Shown here piece by piece: positions 24,969 through 34,492 of a DNA stretch of 64,000 bases. The stretch is from an uncultured Collinsella sp. (lineage in GTDB: Bacteria > Actinomycetota > Coriobacteriia > Coriobacteriales > Coriobacteriaceae), in the NCBI GenBank assembly GCA_934654795.1, contig CAKUGT010000007.1:6053-70052 (forward strand), given 5' to 3'. Numbering within the stretch: position 1 is the stretch's first letter; each line of letters opens with the position of its first letter. The translations under genes and the position numbers were made by a program. The notes beneath the pieces are model-generated. The model was not told the origin of the DNA. It saw only the letters and a program-made list of their open reading frames with translations, and did not search any database.

Positions 24969-25766
24969 ATGGATTTTACGGTCGAGAATGCGGGCACCAC
25001 GATCGCCTGTCGCGAATATGCCGGCCCGGATGTGTCGCCTGATGCTCCTGCCTTGGTGTGCGTGCACGGCGCCTGCGTCGACGGCGTCTTTTTTGACGCC
25101 ATCGCCCGCGAGCTCGCCTGTAACTACCGCGTCATTGCCTACGACCGACGCGGTTGCGGCGAGAGCGGCGACGCTGTAGACGGACGCTACGACCTCGCCG
25201 CCCAGGCCGCCGACCTGCAGGCCGTTATCGAGCATATTGGCGCTCCGGCAAACGTGCTCGCGCACAGTGCCGGTACGCTGGTGACCCTGGAGCTTCTCCG
25301 TGCAAACCCCGCCATAATCTCGCGTGCGATTCTGCATGAACCCGCCGTGACGGATGAGGGTGCCGGCCTGGGCGCGGCCCCGGTTTTGCTCGAGATGATC
25401 GCCGCGGGAAAGGTCTCCAGGGCATTACGGGCCTTCCTGGGCGCCATCGGCGATTCGGACCCCGAGGCCCCCAAGTTAACCGAAGCGGAAGCCAAGCATG
25501 CCCTGCGCAACGGCCGCAGTTTCATGGCAAACGAATACGGGATTACTATGACCTGCGTTCCCGATTGGGATAGCGTTCGCGCGTCAAAAACGGTGGCCGC
25601 CGTGCTCCTGGGCGAGCTCTCGATTGGCACGCCCCGCGAGGCTGGTACGCGAGCGGCTGCCGAATATCTCGATTGCCCCCTCGTAACGGTTCCTGGCGCG
25701 CACAACGGCCTGCGCGATCGCCCGGCAGCGGCTGCCCGGGCTGTCCGTGGCATCCTGGGGCTCTAA
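24969..25766 (+). CDS. Alpha/beta hydrolase
   Basis: 265 residues with the alpha/beta-hydrolase fold: VCVHGACVDG (oxyanion loop), YDRRGCGESG, nucleophile elbow AHSAGT with its serine, and the C-terminal histidine in VPGAHNG. Such proteins cleave esters, lactones or halides, and no specific subfamily can be named. There is no signal peptide, so it is cytosolic. The upstream gap shows no recognisable regulation. Confidence 0.85.
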   Translation: MDFTVENAGTTIACREYAGPDVSPDAPALVCVHGACVDGVFFDAIARELACNYRVIAYDRRGCGESGDAVDGRYDLAAQAADLQAVIEHIGAPANVLAHSAGTLVTLELLRANPAIISRAILHEPAVTDEGAGLGAAPVLLEMIAAGKVSRALRAFLGAIGDSDPEAPKLTEAEAKHALRNGRSFMANEYGITMTCVPDWDSVRASKTVAAVLLGELSIGTPREAGTRAAAEYLDCPLVTVPGAHNGLRDRPAAAARAVRGILGL

Positions 25767-25977
25767 CACCCGCAATGGCCAAAGCAGGCTTCACCCGCAA
25801 ACGTTTCGGCCGTGTTAACAAATGTGCTCAAAACCTCACGTCTGCGACTTCAATCGTGCCGCCTGTCAACTCATAAAAATGTAACAGCATTCACGTACTT
25901 ACCTGCATCGACAAGGTGTTACCCTTGTAGCATTTGGAACCCACCGCTACCATGCGAAACTATCGAAAGGGCCCCAT

Positions 25978-27858
25978 ATGCTCAATAATCACGAGGTCAA
26001 TCTAACCGACGAGGAGGCTGCCGCCGAGGTCGCCCGCGTCGCGAAGACCTACCCCGTGGTGCGTTTGCTGTCGGCCGATCAGATTAAGAGCGAGCCTAAC
26101 TGCCTGCTCGCCGGCGATCGCTGCCCTTGTCTGCGTCAGTCGAGTCTTGAGGCCTTGGCAGATTCGGGTGAGGTGTCGGAGCAGCTGCTCAATGATGGTA
26201 TTGAGTACCGCGCCCGCCTGCGCCCTCTGAAGGTCGAGGGCGAGCCTCACGTCCTGCTGATGGTGCGTCCGATCGATGAGCAAGAGGCCGCGGAAGAGGA
26301 CCTTGTCTACACCGACGTGCTGACGAGCGTGCGCAATCGCCGATATTACGAGGAAAAGCTCCGTAGCGCCCGCATGAAGGCCGGCGTGGCGGTGATCGAC
26401 CTTGATGATTTTAGGGTCTTCAACGATACGTGTGGTCGTCATGCCGGCGACCTTGCACTCGGTGCTGTGGCGACAGCCATACGCAGCGGAATTCGTTCGA
26501 CTGACGAGCTTGTGCGCTATGGCTGCGACAAGTTTGTGGTCGTCATGCCCAATATTCCCTCCGATGACTTCACCCGTCGCCTACATCAGGTATCCGATGC
26601 CGTTCGTTCCACGATTGTTCCGGGCCATGAGTACGTGAGCTTGACGGCATGTGTTGGTGGCGTTCGCATTCATGGCGAGACGGTCGATGAGGGCGTTGGC
26701 CGTGCTGTCCAATTATTGGGCCGCGCTAAGGCAAAAGCCGGTACGGTCGTGACCGATGCCGATTCCATCGAGGCCTTCCAAAGCGAAAAGCCTTTGGTGC
26801 TTATTGTCGATGACTCCGAGATGAACCGAGCCATTCTCAACGAGATGCTCAAGGACGAGTATTGCATCCTCGAGGCCGACAACGGTCGTACAGCGCTCGA
26901 CATGGTCGACCGCTATGGCGATGAGTTGTCGCTCGTGATGCTGGACATTGTCATGCCGGGCATAAGCGGCTTTGAGGTGCTAGCCGATCTGTCGCGCCGA
27001 TCGGGCATCGACAATCTGCCTGTCATCATGATTTCGAGCGAAGATTCCGATGATATGGTTCTGCGCGCGTACGAGCTGGGCGCCTCGGACTATATCAACC
27101 GCCCGTTTGACTCCCGTGTCGTGCGCCGCCGCGTAAGCAACACCATCCGCCTGTACGCCAAACAGTGCCGCCTGACGAGCCTGCTGTCCCAGCAGTACAA
27201 CGAGCGCGTCAAGAACAGTCGCATGCTCATCGACATCATGGCCGGCGTCATGGAGCTTCGCAACGGCGAGAGCGGCAGGCACGTTACGAACATCGAGAAG
27301 CTGACCGAGCTGCTGCTTGGCTGTCTGGTCCAGCGTAGCGGCACGGTCTCCCTCGACAATGAGGAACGCTCTACGATCGCCCTGGCTTCGGCGCTGCACG
27401 ATATCGGCAAGATGTCGATTGACGATGCGATTCTCAACAAGCCCGGACGCCTTACGTCCGAGGAGTTCGAGATTATGAAGACGCATACCACGATCGGCGC
27501 CGACATGCTGCTTGAGCTGGGTAGCCATCACGCCGGCAATGCGCTTATGGAATATGCGTACCAGATTGCGCGTTGGCACCACGAGCGCTGGGACGGCAAG
27601 GGTTATCCCGATGGCCTTAAGGGCGACGAGATTCCCATTGCCGCACAGGTGGTTTCGGTGGCCGACGTGTACGATGCGCTGACGAGCGTGCGCGTGTACA
27701 AAGACGCTATCCCGCACAAGGAGGCGATCCAGATGATCCTGGACGGTAAGTGCGGTACCTTTAACCCGCTGCTGCTCGATTGCCTGCTCGAGGTGCAAGA
27801 CCAAATTGCCGAGACGTTGGCACGCCCCGCCGACGTCGTCGCGTTTCCCACGATTTAG
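25978..27858 (+). CDS. GGDEF-like / receiver / HD-GYP signalling protein
   Basis: 626 residues. A poorly conserved N-terminal region (about 1-105) is followed by a GGDEF-like domain (106-260) whose signature is degenerate: GCDKF instead of GGDEF, so it should not make c-di-GMP. A receiver domain (about 275-395) has VDDSE, the phosphoacceptor in LDIVMPG and YINRPF (Arg where Lys is usual). The C-terminal HD-GYP domain (about 410-610) is intact: ALHDIGKM and HHERWDGKGYP, expected to hydrolyse c-di-GMP. It is followed 23 bases later by an HPt protein, probably its phosphodonor or regulator. A palindrome ACAAGG..CCTTGT at 25911-25928 lies in its promoter region. Confidence 0.9.
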   Translation: MLNNHEVNLTDEEAAAEVARVAKTYPVVRLLSADQIKSEPNCLLAGDRCPCLRQSSLEALADSGEVSEQLLNDGIEYRARLRPLKVEGEPHVLLMVRPIDEQEAAEEDLVYTDVLTSVRNRRYYEEKLRSARMKAGVAVIDLDDFRVFNDTCGRHAGDLALGAVATAIRSGIRSTDELVRYGCDKFVVVMPNIPSDDFTRRLHQVSDAVRSTIVPGHEYVSLTACVGGVRIHGETVDEGVGRAVQLLGRAKAKAGTVVTDADSIEAFQSEKPLVLIVDDSEMNRAILNEMLKDEYCILEADNGRTALDMVDRYGDELSLVMLDIVMPGISGFEVLADLSRRSGIDNLPVIMISSEDSDDMVLRAYELGASDYINRPFDSRVVRRRVSNTIRLYAKQCRLTSLLSQQYNERVKNSRMLIDIMAGVMELRNGESGRHVTNIEKLTELLLGCLVQRSGTVSLDNEERSTIALASALHDIGKMSIDDAILNKPGRLTSEEFEIMKTHTTIGADMLLELGSHHAGNALMEYAYQIARWHHERWDGKGYPDGLKGDEIPIAAQVVSVADVYDALTSVRVYKDAIPHKEAIQMILDGKCGTFNPLLLDCLLEVQDQIAETLARPADVVAFPTI

Positions 27859-27881
27859 TTTGACCAAAGGAGTTTTAATCC

Positions 27882-28238
27882 ATGATTTCCATGCGTGAGG
27901 CGTATGAGAAGATCGGCGCTAATTATGATGACGCGTGCGCTCGGCTGATGGGCGAGGAAATGCTTGCCCGCTTTGCCCTCAAGTTTTTGGATGACGAGAG
28001 CATGGACAAGCTGGAGGCCGCCATGGCGGCAGGAGACGCCGAAGGTGCGTTTATGGCAGCGCACACGCTCAAGGGCGTGAGCCAGAACCTGGGATTCGAT
28101 AATCTGTACGAGCCGGCGGTCGTGGTGACCGAAGCGCTGCGCGGCGCCGATGCCGTTGACGGCGCTCGCGAGGGAATGCACGCGCTGCAGCAGCAATATG
28201 CGGCCACGATGTCGGCCCTGCGCGAGGTGGCCGAGTAA
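27882..28238 (+). CDS. HPt-domain phosphotransfer protein
   Basis: 118 residues, all-helical. The phosphorylatable histidine is in AAHTLKGVSQNLGF, the canonical HPt motif. It lies 23 bases after the receiver/HD-GYP gene with AAAGGAG before ATG, so the two are one operon and this protein likely passes a phosphoryl group to or from that receiver. The histidine kinase is not in this window. Confidence 0.9.
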   Translation: MISMREAYEKIGANYDDACARLMGEEMLARFALKFLDDESMDKLEAAMAAGDAEGAFMAAHTLKGVSQNLGFDNLYEPAVVVTEALRGADAVDGAREGMHALQQQYAATMSALREVAE

Positions 28239-28285
28239 GAGGCTGCGAGCCTTGGGCTGCCCCAAGTCCGTTGATGTAGACACAA

Positions 28286-28326
28286 AAGGGCGCCCCGCCG
28301 GACCATGTGGCCGGCGGGGCGCCCTT
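28286..28326. terminator. Bidirectional terminator
   Basis: AAGGGCGCCCCGCCGG (28286-28301) pairs perfectly with CCGGCGGGGCGCCCTT (28311-28326), between the convergent HPt and amidotransferase genes; U-rich on one side, CAAAA upstream gives U on the other. Confidence 0.9.
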
Positions 28327-28347
28327 ATCTGTTGTGCGGTTCGCGAG

Positions 28348-29157
28348 CTAACGGGCCTGCTTAACCTTTGCCGCTGCCTCGACAAACGACTTCCACAGGT
28401 TAAAGTCGGTCTCGAGCGTCTTCCACGTGTACTCGGGATGCCATTGCACGCCCAAGCAGAATGGCTGGCCTTCGACCTCGATGCACTCGGGAACGCCGTC
28501 GGTTGCCTTGGCGACCAAACGCGTGCTCTTACCCAGACGATCGACGCAGCAGTGGTGTGCGGAGTTGGTTTGGATCAGCCTGTGTCCGCCAACCGCGCGG
28601 TCGAGCAGCGAGCCCGGCACGACCTCGACGGGATGCACGGGGTCGTTGAGCACGTGGGTATGGCGCCACTGCGTGCGGCCCTCGCGAGCGCCCAGGCTCG
28701 GCACGTCCATGCACAGGGTGCCGCCAGTGGCGACGTTGAGCAACTGCGTGCCACGGCAGGTGGTAAAGAGCGGCTTTTTGGCGCGGAGTACCTCGCCGAC
28801 CAGCTTAAACTCAAAGCTATCGCGGATCTCGCAGCAGAGGGTGGGGTCGTAGGGTCGATCATCGCCCCAGCGTTTGGGGTTGACATCCGGGCCGCCGGGA
28901 ATAGCGATACCGTCGGCGATATCGACGTAATGGCGGATGACCTCAATGTCCTCGGTGATGGACATCTGCAGCGGCAGGCCGCCGGCGGCAAGGATGGCAT
29001 CGACAAAGACGCTGGCAATCTCCTCGTTGGGGGAGAGCGTTTCGCTCAAAAACGGCTTTGCCTCTTCCCAACGCGGCGCGACGAGGATGAGTGGGCGGTC
29101 GGCGGGAGCGACGTCGACATGTGGGGTGTAGGACGATGAAGTGCGAGTTCCGATCAT
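28348..29157 (-). CDS. Gamma-glutamyl-gamma-aminobutyrate hydrolase family protein (peptidase C26)
   Basis: 269-residue class-I glutamine amidotransferase-like hydrolase. The nucleophile cysteine is in TTCRGTQLLN, preceded by IPGGPDVNP, and the His-Glu pair is in GVQWHPEY. PuuD-type enzymes cleave gamma-glutamyl compounds to glutamate; related ones act on folate polyglutamate. Directly downstream of the glutamate/glutamine ABC transporter genes on the same strand, it may feed on or supply glutamyl compounds. A hairpin separates it from the transporter, so independent expression is possible. No strong ribosome binding site precedes ATG 29157. Confidence 0.87.
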   Translation of the reverse strand: MIGTRTSSSYTPHVDVAPADRPLILVAPRWEEAKPFLSETLSPNEEIASVFVDAILAAGGLPLQMSITEDIEVIRHYVDIADGIAIPGGPDVNPKRWGDDRPYDPTLCCEIRDSFEFKLVGEVLRAKKPLFTTCRGTQLLNVATGGTLCMDVPSLGAREGRTQWRHTHVLNDPVHPVEVVPGSLLDRAVGGHRLIQTNSAHHCCVDRLGKSTRLVAKATDGVPECIEVEGQPFCLGVQWHPEYTWKTLETDFNLWKSFVEAAAKVKQAR

Positions 29158-29200
29158 AGGTGTTGCTTTCGAATCTAAAGGTGACAGGGCGCATGAGAGA

Positions 29201-29234
29201 CGTGGGACAACACTTCCGATGGATTTGTCCCACG
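29201..29234 (-). terminator. Hairpin after the ABC transporter operon
   Basis: CGTGGGACAA (29201-29210) pairs with TTGTCCCACG (29225-29234), just past the stop of the ATPase gene on the minus strand. Confidence 0.65.
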
Positions 29235-29244
29235 GGGTGGCTGG

Positions 29245-30009
<765 letters not shown>

Positions 30010-30045
30010 GGTGCTCGGCTCCTTATGACTCGAAATGGTAAAGCG

Positions 30046-30879
30046 TTAGCGGATGATGGTCGCGCCGGTCTTGTGCGAAACGTAGACAGCGGCCTTGTTG
30101 ATCGCGACGTTGATGAGGATATAGATGACCGCGATCACCAGATAGACCGACACGAGCGCGTCGTAGTTGGTGATGAGCACGCGGGCATTTTGCATGAGGT
30201 CGGGGTAGCTCACCACATAGGCGACGGTGGTGTCTTTGACTACGACCACGAGCTGCGAAATCAACGACGGAATGATAAACCGAATCGCCTGGGGCAGTAC
30301 GATTTTAAAGGTGATTTTGGCCTTGGAGAGACCGAGCGCCTGGGCTGCCTCGACCTGACCGCGCGGCACGGCGTTGACGCCGGCGCGGAAGATCTCGGCA
30401 AGTACGCCGGCTGCAGCGAGCGCGACGGGAAGCGTGAGCATCCAAAACGACGGCAGTGAAATCTTGTACTGAGGCAGCACCAAAAAGAAGAAGTAGATGA
30501 ACAGCAGGCTCGGCACGCCACGGAAGAAATCGGTGAGCACGCGGCAGACCAGTTGCAACGGCTTGATGCCGCTCGTGCGGCCGAGCATAAGGGCTAAGCC
30601 CAGCACCAGCGCAATGACGCCGGCGGTGAGTGCGACTTTAACGGTGCCCTCAAAGCCGGCAAGCAGGAACTTCCAAGTGGTGAGGTGCGTAAAGAAGTAC
30701 CAGTAATGGACCGAAAGCTGACCGGTCACATAAAAGCGCTGCAGTACGACGGCGACGAGCGCGACCACGGCAACGAGCGAGATGGCAGTGCCAATGCGGA
30801 TCTTGGCGCGCATCTTGGGGCCGGGAGCCTCGTAGAGCGCGTCACGCATGGTGAGCGCGGAGGTGGAATGCTTGCTCAT
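30046..30879 (-). CDS. Amino acid ABC transporter permease (second)
   Basis: 277 residues with about five to six helices of the His/Glu/Gln/Arg permease family and the ATPase-coupling EAA loop AAQALGLSKAKITFKIVLPQ. The start overlaps the stop of the preceding permease by four bases (ATGA), showing tight coupling. The N terminus is longer than in the first permease. It should heterodimerise with that protein. Confidence 0.92.
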   Translation of the reverse strand: MSKHSTSALTMRDALYEAPGPKMRAKIRIGTAISLVAVVALVAVVLQRFYVTGQLSVHYWYFFTHLTTWKFLLAGFEGTVKVALTAGVIALVLGLALMLGRTSGIKPLQLVCRVLTDFFRGVPSLLFIYFFFLVLPQYKISLPSFWMLTLPVALAAAGVLAEIFRAGVNAVPRGQVEAAQALGLSKAKITFKIVLPQAIRFIIPSLISQLVVVVKDTTVAYVVSYPDLMQNARVLITNYDALVSVYLVIAVIYILINVAINKAAVYVSHKTGATIIR

Positions 30880-31535
30880 CGGAGGATCCTCACCTTCTTA
30901 TCGATATAGTTGCCAATGTGGCTCACCACAAAGGCCGTGCCCAGGTAGCCGAGCGCCGAGATAAAGAACGCGGCGACGCCGCCGAGCGAGCGCGTGTTGA
31001 TGTAGCTCACCACGCCGGTAAGCTCTTGCGGCTTAAGCGGCACCTGGCTGCCGAGCGCGGTGGTGAGCATGACGGCGATAAAGAGGTTGGTCATGGGCAA
31101 TACGCTTGAGCGCAGTGCCTGCGGAATCACGATCTTGGCGAGGATGCGGTTAAAGCTCATGCCGAGCGAGCGGGCGGCTTCGACCTGACCGACGCCGACG
31201 GTGTTGATGCCGCTCATAAAGTTCTCGGAGCCAAAGGCCGAGCCCAAAAGGACCGTGGCGACGATAACGCAGGTGCGGTAGGGCAGAACGACCTTGAGCG
31301 GCGGCAGCGCATAGACGACGATAATGAGCAGCGCGATGCCGGGGATGTTACGGAAGACCTGGACATACAGGTCGCCAAAGACGCGCAGCGGCTTGAGCGG
31401 CGACACGCGCATCACAGTGACGGCGACGGCCAGCACCATGGCGATGACAAACGACTCGAGCGTCATGCCCCAGGTTGCTAGCAGGGCGTCGATATAGTTC
31501 TGGCCATAGAGCGACCAGAGCTCGGAGAGACTCAT
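30876..31535 (-). CDS. Amino acid ABC transporter permease (first)
   Basis: 219 residues, five predicted helices, with EAA loop EAARSLGMSFNRILAKIVIP. ATG 31535 is preceded by GGGAGGT. Between it and the upstream binding-protein gene lies a hairpin, a common device for making more binding protein than membrane complex. It pairs with the next permease by operon and by family. Confidence 0.92.
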   Translation of the reverse strand: MSLSELWSLYGQNYIDALLATWGMTLESFVIAMVLAVAVTVMRVSPLKPLRVFGDLYVQVFRNIPGIALLIIVVYALPPLKVVLPYRTCVIVATVLLGSAFGSENFMSGINTVGVGQVEAARSLGMSFNRILAKIVIPQALRSSVLPMTNLFIAVMLTTALGSQVPLKPQELTGVVSYINTRSLGGVAAFFISALGYLGTAFVVSHIGNYIDKKVRILR

Positions 31536-31559
31536 GCGGACCTCCCGCCGGTAAGGAAA

Positions 31560-31585
31560 GGGGCTCCCGTGTGTACGGAAGCCCC
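31560..31585 (-). terminator. Hairpin between binding protein and permease genes
   Basis: GGGGCTCCCG (31560-31569) pairs with CGGAAGCCCC (31576-31585) with one mismatch; on the minus strand it is followed by TTTCC. It probably acts as a partial terminator within the operon. Confidence 0.6.
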
Positions 31586-31673
31586 GACAACTCAGTGAGG
31601 AAACAGTTTACCGCAATAAAGCGCATCATGCGTTTCCGTATGGTTTCGTAGCGGCCGTTACCAGGCTCGCTGC

Positions 31674-32669
31674 CTAGGCGCCGATCTCGGGCAGCTCGGG
31701 AACATTGGTGTCGCCCGTACGGTCGCCAATGCAGATCTGCCACAGCTCGGTCCAGGTGCCGTCATCCTCGATCTTCTTAAGGAAGTCGTTGACAAAGGCA
31801 ACGCCGTCGGAATCGAGCGGCAGACCGATGCCGTAGGGCTCCTTGCTGCCGAAGGGCTTGCCGGCAATCTTGTACTTGCCGGGCTCGCGGACCAGGGCGC
31901 TCTGCTGCATGTTGTTGTCGATGACGTAGGCGTCAACGCGGCCCTGCTGGAGTGCCTGGCGGGCTTCCTCGTCGGTCTTGAACTCCTGCTGGCTGGCCTT
32001 GGGGGCAAACTCCTCCAGGATAGCGGGGCCGTTGGAGCCGGACTGGACGGCAACGTTCTTGTCGGCCAGGTCGTCGACGCTCTTGATGTCGTCGTTATCG
32101 GCGAGTACCAGGATGGCCTGCTGGGTGTAGTAATAGGGGCCGGCGAAGGAGACGAGCTTCTTGCGCTCATCGGTGATGGTGTAGGTGGCAAAGACGGCGT
32201 CGACCTGGCCGTTCTGCAGGACGGACTCGCGCGTGTCCGAGGTCACCTGCGTGATCTCGACCTTGTTCTCGCCCAGAATGTAGTTGGACAGGAGCTGCGC
32301 GATGCCGGCGTCGAAGCCGCGGGTCTGACCGTCCTTCTCGTTAAGGAGGGAGAAGAGCGTGGAGGTCTGAACGCCACCGATCTTAAAGACACCGGTGTCC
32401 TTGACGGCGGTAGCCCAAGCGCTGGCGGCGATGGCGTCGTCATCGGCCTTGGGGCCGTCGTTGACGAGCTTGTCGAATGCCTTGGCGTCGAGCGTGGTGG
32501 AAGCCTCGGTATCCTCGGAGCTCTTGGAGGAGCCGGCGGCGGAACCCTTGTCAGCCTCGGCGCTGGTGTCGGAGCAGCCGGCAAGACCAAGGCCGGCGAC
32601 GGTTGCGAAGGTGGCGGCAACGAAGCCGCGGCGGTCGAGAACGACCTGCTGGGAGAGGTTCTTGCTCAT
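31674..32669 (-). CDS. Polar amino acid ABC transporter substrate-binding lipoprotein
   Basis: 331 residues. N terminus has LDRRGFVAATFATVAGL and the lipobox LAGC, so it is a lipoprotein, possibly Tat-exported. After a Ser/Ala-rich linker comes a type-2 periplasmic binding fold of the GluB/GlnH family (FDAGIAQLLSNYIL, VDAVFATYTIT, DLADKNVAVQSG, ARQALQQGRVDAYVID). It captures the amino acid outside the cell and delivers it to the permeases encoded downstream. The gene leads the operon and has a good promoter upstream. Confidence 0.92.
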   Translation of the reverse strand: MSKNLSQQVVLDRRGFVAATFATVAGLGLAGCSDTSAEADKGSAAGSSKSSEDTEASTTLDAKAFDKLVNDGPKADDDAIAASAWATAVKDTGVFKIGGVQTSTLFSLLNEKDGQTRGFDAGIAQLLSNYILGENKVEITQVTSDTRESVLQNGQVDAVFATYTITDERKKLVSFAGPYYYTQQAILVLADNDDIKSVDDLADKNVAVQSGSNGPAILEEFAPKASQQEFKTDEEARQALQQGRVDAYVIDNNMQQSALVREPGKYKIAGKPFGSKEPYGIGLPLDSDGVAFVNDFLKKIEDDGTWTELWQICIGDRTGDTNVPELPEIGA

Positions 32670-32712
32670 GGTAGAATACCTTTCTCAATAAAATCCCTAG
32701 CGGTTGAGTAGA

Positions 32713-32742
32713 GTTATACCCCATCCCGCTCAAATGGGTCAA
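32713..32742 (-). promoter_or_regulatory. Promoter of the amino acid ABC operon
   Basis: On the minus strand TTGACC (32742-32737) and TATAAC (32718-32713) are spaced by 18 bases, about 40 bases upstream of the binding-protein start. This is the clearest housekeeping promoter in the window. Confidence 0.75.
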
Positions 32743-32784
32743 CACGAAATAACTCAGAAACATACTTACCTTATGGGTTATTGT

Positions 32785-32836
32785 ACCTACCAAAAAGGGA
32801 CAGGTTTATTTTGGCAGGTTTTATCTGGGGAAACGT
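32785..32836. repeat. GGGACAG palindrome, family CCTGCC (copy 5)
   Basis: ACCTACCAAAAA, core GGGACAGG, TTTATTTTGGCAGGTTTTATCTGGGG and AAACG. It lies between the divergent ABC operon and alcohol dehydrogenase gene. Confidence 0.87.
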
Positions 32837-32893
32837 CGGTTATTGCTGCTGAGATAGGGTTTTGCAGACGGCATGATCGCTCGCAGCGGTCGC

Positions 32894-32899
32894 TATAAT
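32894..32899 (+). promoter_or_regulatory. Candidate -10 element of the alcohol dehydrogenase gene
   Basis: Perfect TATAAT about 40 bases before the start codon. No good -35 hexamer lies at the right distance, so an activator may be needed. Confidence 0.45.
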
Positions 32900-32938
32900 G
32901 GCGGCAACGCGACACATATATAAGTAAGGAGATCGCGT

Positions 32939-34141
32939 ATGAACGGTTATTCGTTTTTCGCACCGACCAAGGTGTTGTTTGGCGCGGGCAAGTTAGACGA
33001 GTTGGGCGCACAGAAGCTGCCCGGCATCAAAGCGCTCATCGTTACCACCGGCGGCAACTCGGTCAAGCGTTTTGGATATCTGGGACGTTTGGAGGCCGAG
33101 CTCGATCGCGCCGGCGTGGCGCATGAGCTGTTCGATCGTATTGAGCCCAATCCGCTGCGCGAGACCGTCAACGCAGGCGGCTGGATGGCGCACACCCATG
33201 GATGCGACTTTGTGCTGGCGCTCGGCGGAGGTTCGGTCATGGACGGCAGCAAGGGCATCTGCGCGGTGGCGGCCAACCCGCATACCGATGCCGAGGGCAA
33301 CGAATGCCCCGGTGACATTTGGGATTTTGTGAATGGCGGCACGGCGCTCGGCCTGCCTATTCCCAACGATCCGCTGCCGCTTGTTTGCGTAACCACCACG
33401 GCGGGTACCGGATCCGAGGTCGATGCGGGCGGTGTCCTCTCCTGCGAGGAGAACGACGAGAAGCTTCGCCTGGGCGACCCGCGCCTGTTCCCGGTGCTTT
33501 CGATCGTTGACCCCGAGCTTATGGTGAGCGTCCCGGCGCGTCTGACCGCCTATCAGGGATTCGACGCCCTGTTCCATTGCGTTGAGTGCTACATCTCAAA
33601 TACCAACACGCCCATGGGTGACATGGTTTGCCGCGAGGGCATTCGTCGCGCAGCCGCAGCGCTGCCTACGTGCGTCAATGATGGCGATGACCTGGAGGCG
33701 CGCTCGAGCCTTGCGTTTGCCAACACGCTCGGCGGCTATGCCATGGATGCCTCGGGCACCACGGGCTCGCATGGTCTTGAACATGGCATGAGCGCGCATC
33801 ATCACGACCTGCCGCACGGCGCCGGACTCATCATGATTGCGCGCGCCTACCATACGTGGATGATCGATCACGGCGCCGCGCCCGAGCGCTATATCGATAT
33901 GGCACGCCTGATGGGTAATGCCGCCGCGGATGATCCGCACGATTTTGTAGTTGAGCTCACGCGTCTGATGGAGGCTTGCCATGTGGCAGGTCTCGCCATG
34001 AGCGAGTGGGGGATTACGGTCGAAGAGCTGCCGGCCATCGCGCACAACGCTCTGACGACCAACGGCGTCCTGTTCAGCCACGACCCCGTGACGCTGACCG
34101 ACCCCGACGTCGTCGAAATCCTCAAGCAAAGCTACCGCTAG
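32939..34141 (+). CDS. Iron-containing alcohol dehydrogenase
   Basis: 400 residues of the group III (Fe-ADH) family, close in pattern to butanol or lactaldehyde-type dehydrogenases. NAD(P) loop LALGGGSVMDGSKG, TTTAGTGSEVDAGG, and metal ligands around YQGFDALFH and GLEHGMSAHHHDLPHG (aspartate and histidines). It reduces aldehydes or oxidises alcohols in the cytoplasm; the natural substrate is not evident. ATG 32939 follows AAGGAG. Monocistronic, ending before a repeat array and a strong terminator. Confidence 0.92.
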   Translation: MNGYSFFAPTKVLFGAGKLDELGAQKLPGIKALIVTTGGNSVKRFGYLGRLEAELDRAGVAHELFDRIEPNPLRETVNAGGWMAHTHGCDFVLALGGGSVMDGSKGICAVAANPHTDAEGNECPGDIWDFVNGGTALGLPIPNDPLPLVCVTTTAGTGSEVDAGGVLSCEENDEKLRLGDPRLFPVLSIVDPELMVSVPARLTAYQGFDALFHCVECYISNTNTPMGDMVCREGIRRAAAALPTCVNDGDDLEARSSLAFANTLGGYAMDASGTTGSHGLEHGMSAHHHDLPHGAGLIMIARAYHTWMIDHGAAPERYIDMARLMGNAAADDPHDFVVELTRLMEACHVAGLAMSEWGITVEELPAIAHNALTTNGVLFSHDPVTLTDPDVVEILKQSYR

Positions 34142-34149
34142 CAACTTCC

Positions 34150-34186
34150 AACCACCACAAAGGGGACAGGCACCTTTGTGGTAGTT
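34150..34186. repeat. GGGACAG palindrome, family CCACCAC (copy 1)
   Basis: AACCACCACAAA, core GGGGACAGGCACC, TTTGTGGTAGTT. It shares the GGGGACAG core with the CCTGCC family but has different arms. Another copy lies at 60509. Confidence 0.87.
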
Positions 34187-34219
34187 CTTGCAGATGTGGC
34201 GGCCTGCCCCGCTGTTTTG

Positions 34220-34435
34220 TCTTGATTTGTAACAGTTGGACGAGAAAATGGACTCTAACTGTTACAGATTGAGATTTTCTCTTCAGGGGAATTCGAATGT
34301 CTCGATCTGTAACATCTGGACGGACAAAAGGTCTCTATCTGTTACAGATTGAGACAAACAACAGGGGCAAAGACGGTTTGTCTCAATCTGTAACAGTTAG
34401 ACGGGAATTCGGGCCATAGATGTTACAGATTGAGA
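34220..34435. repeat. Array of three 55-nt inverted repeats (TGTAACA family)
   Basis: Three units at 34220-34274, 34300-34354 and 34381-34435, each exactly 55 bases. Each has 15-base arms (consensus TCTCAATCTGTAACA and TGTTACAGATTGAGA) and a 25-base centre containing GACG. The gaps are 25 and 26 bases, so the period is 80-81. No open frame or promoter is evident. The array fills most of the 350-base gap between the convergent alcohol dehydrogenase and dxs genes. Confidence 0.9.
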
Positions 34436-34453
34436 TAATCGCGCCGCGAAAAT

Positions 34454-34492
34454 AAAAACCTCCGCAGGGGTGCTTCCCTTGCGGAGGTTTTT
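34454..34492. terminator. Bidirectional terminator between adh and dxs
   Basis: AAAAACCTCCGCA (34454-34466) pairs with TGCGGAGGTTTTT (34480-34492), with U tracts on both strands; it touches the dxs stop codon. Confidence 0.92.

Noticed and set aside
34220..34435. CRISPR array
   Set aside because: Units are inverted repeats with variable centres, only three copies, and no cas gene in the window; the 25-26 base gaps are not protospacer-like.
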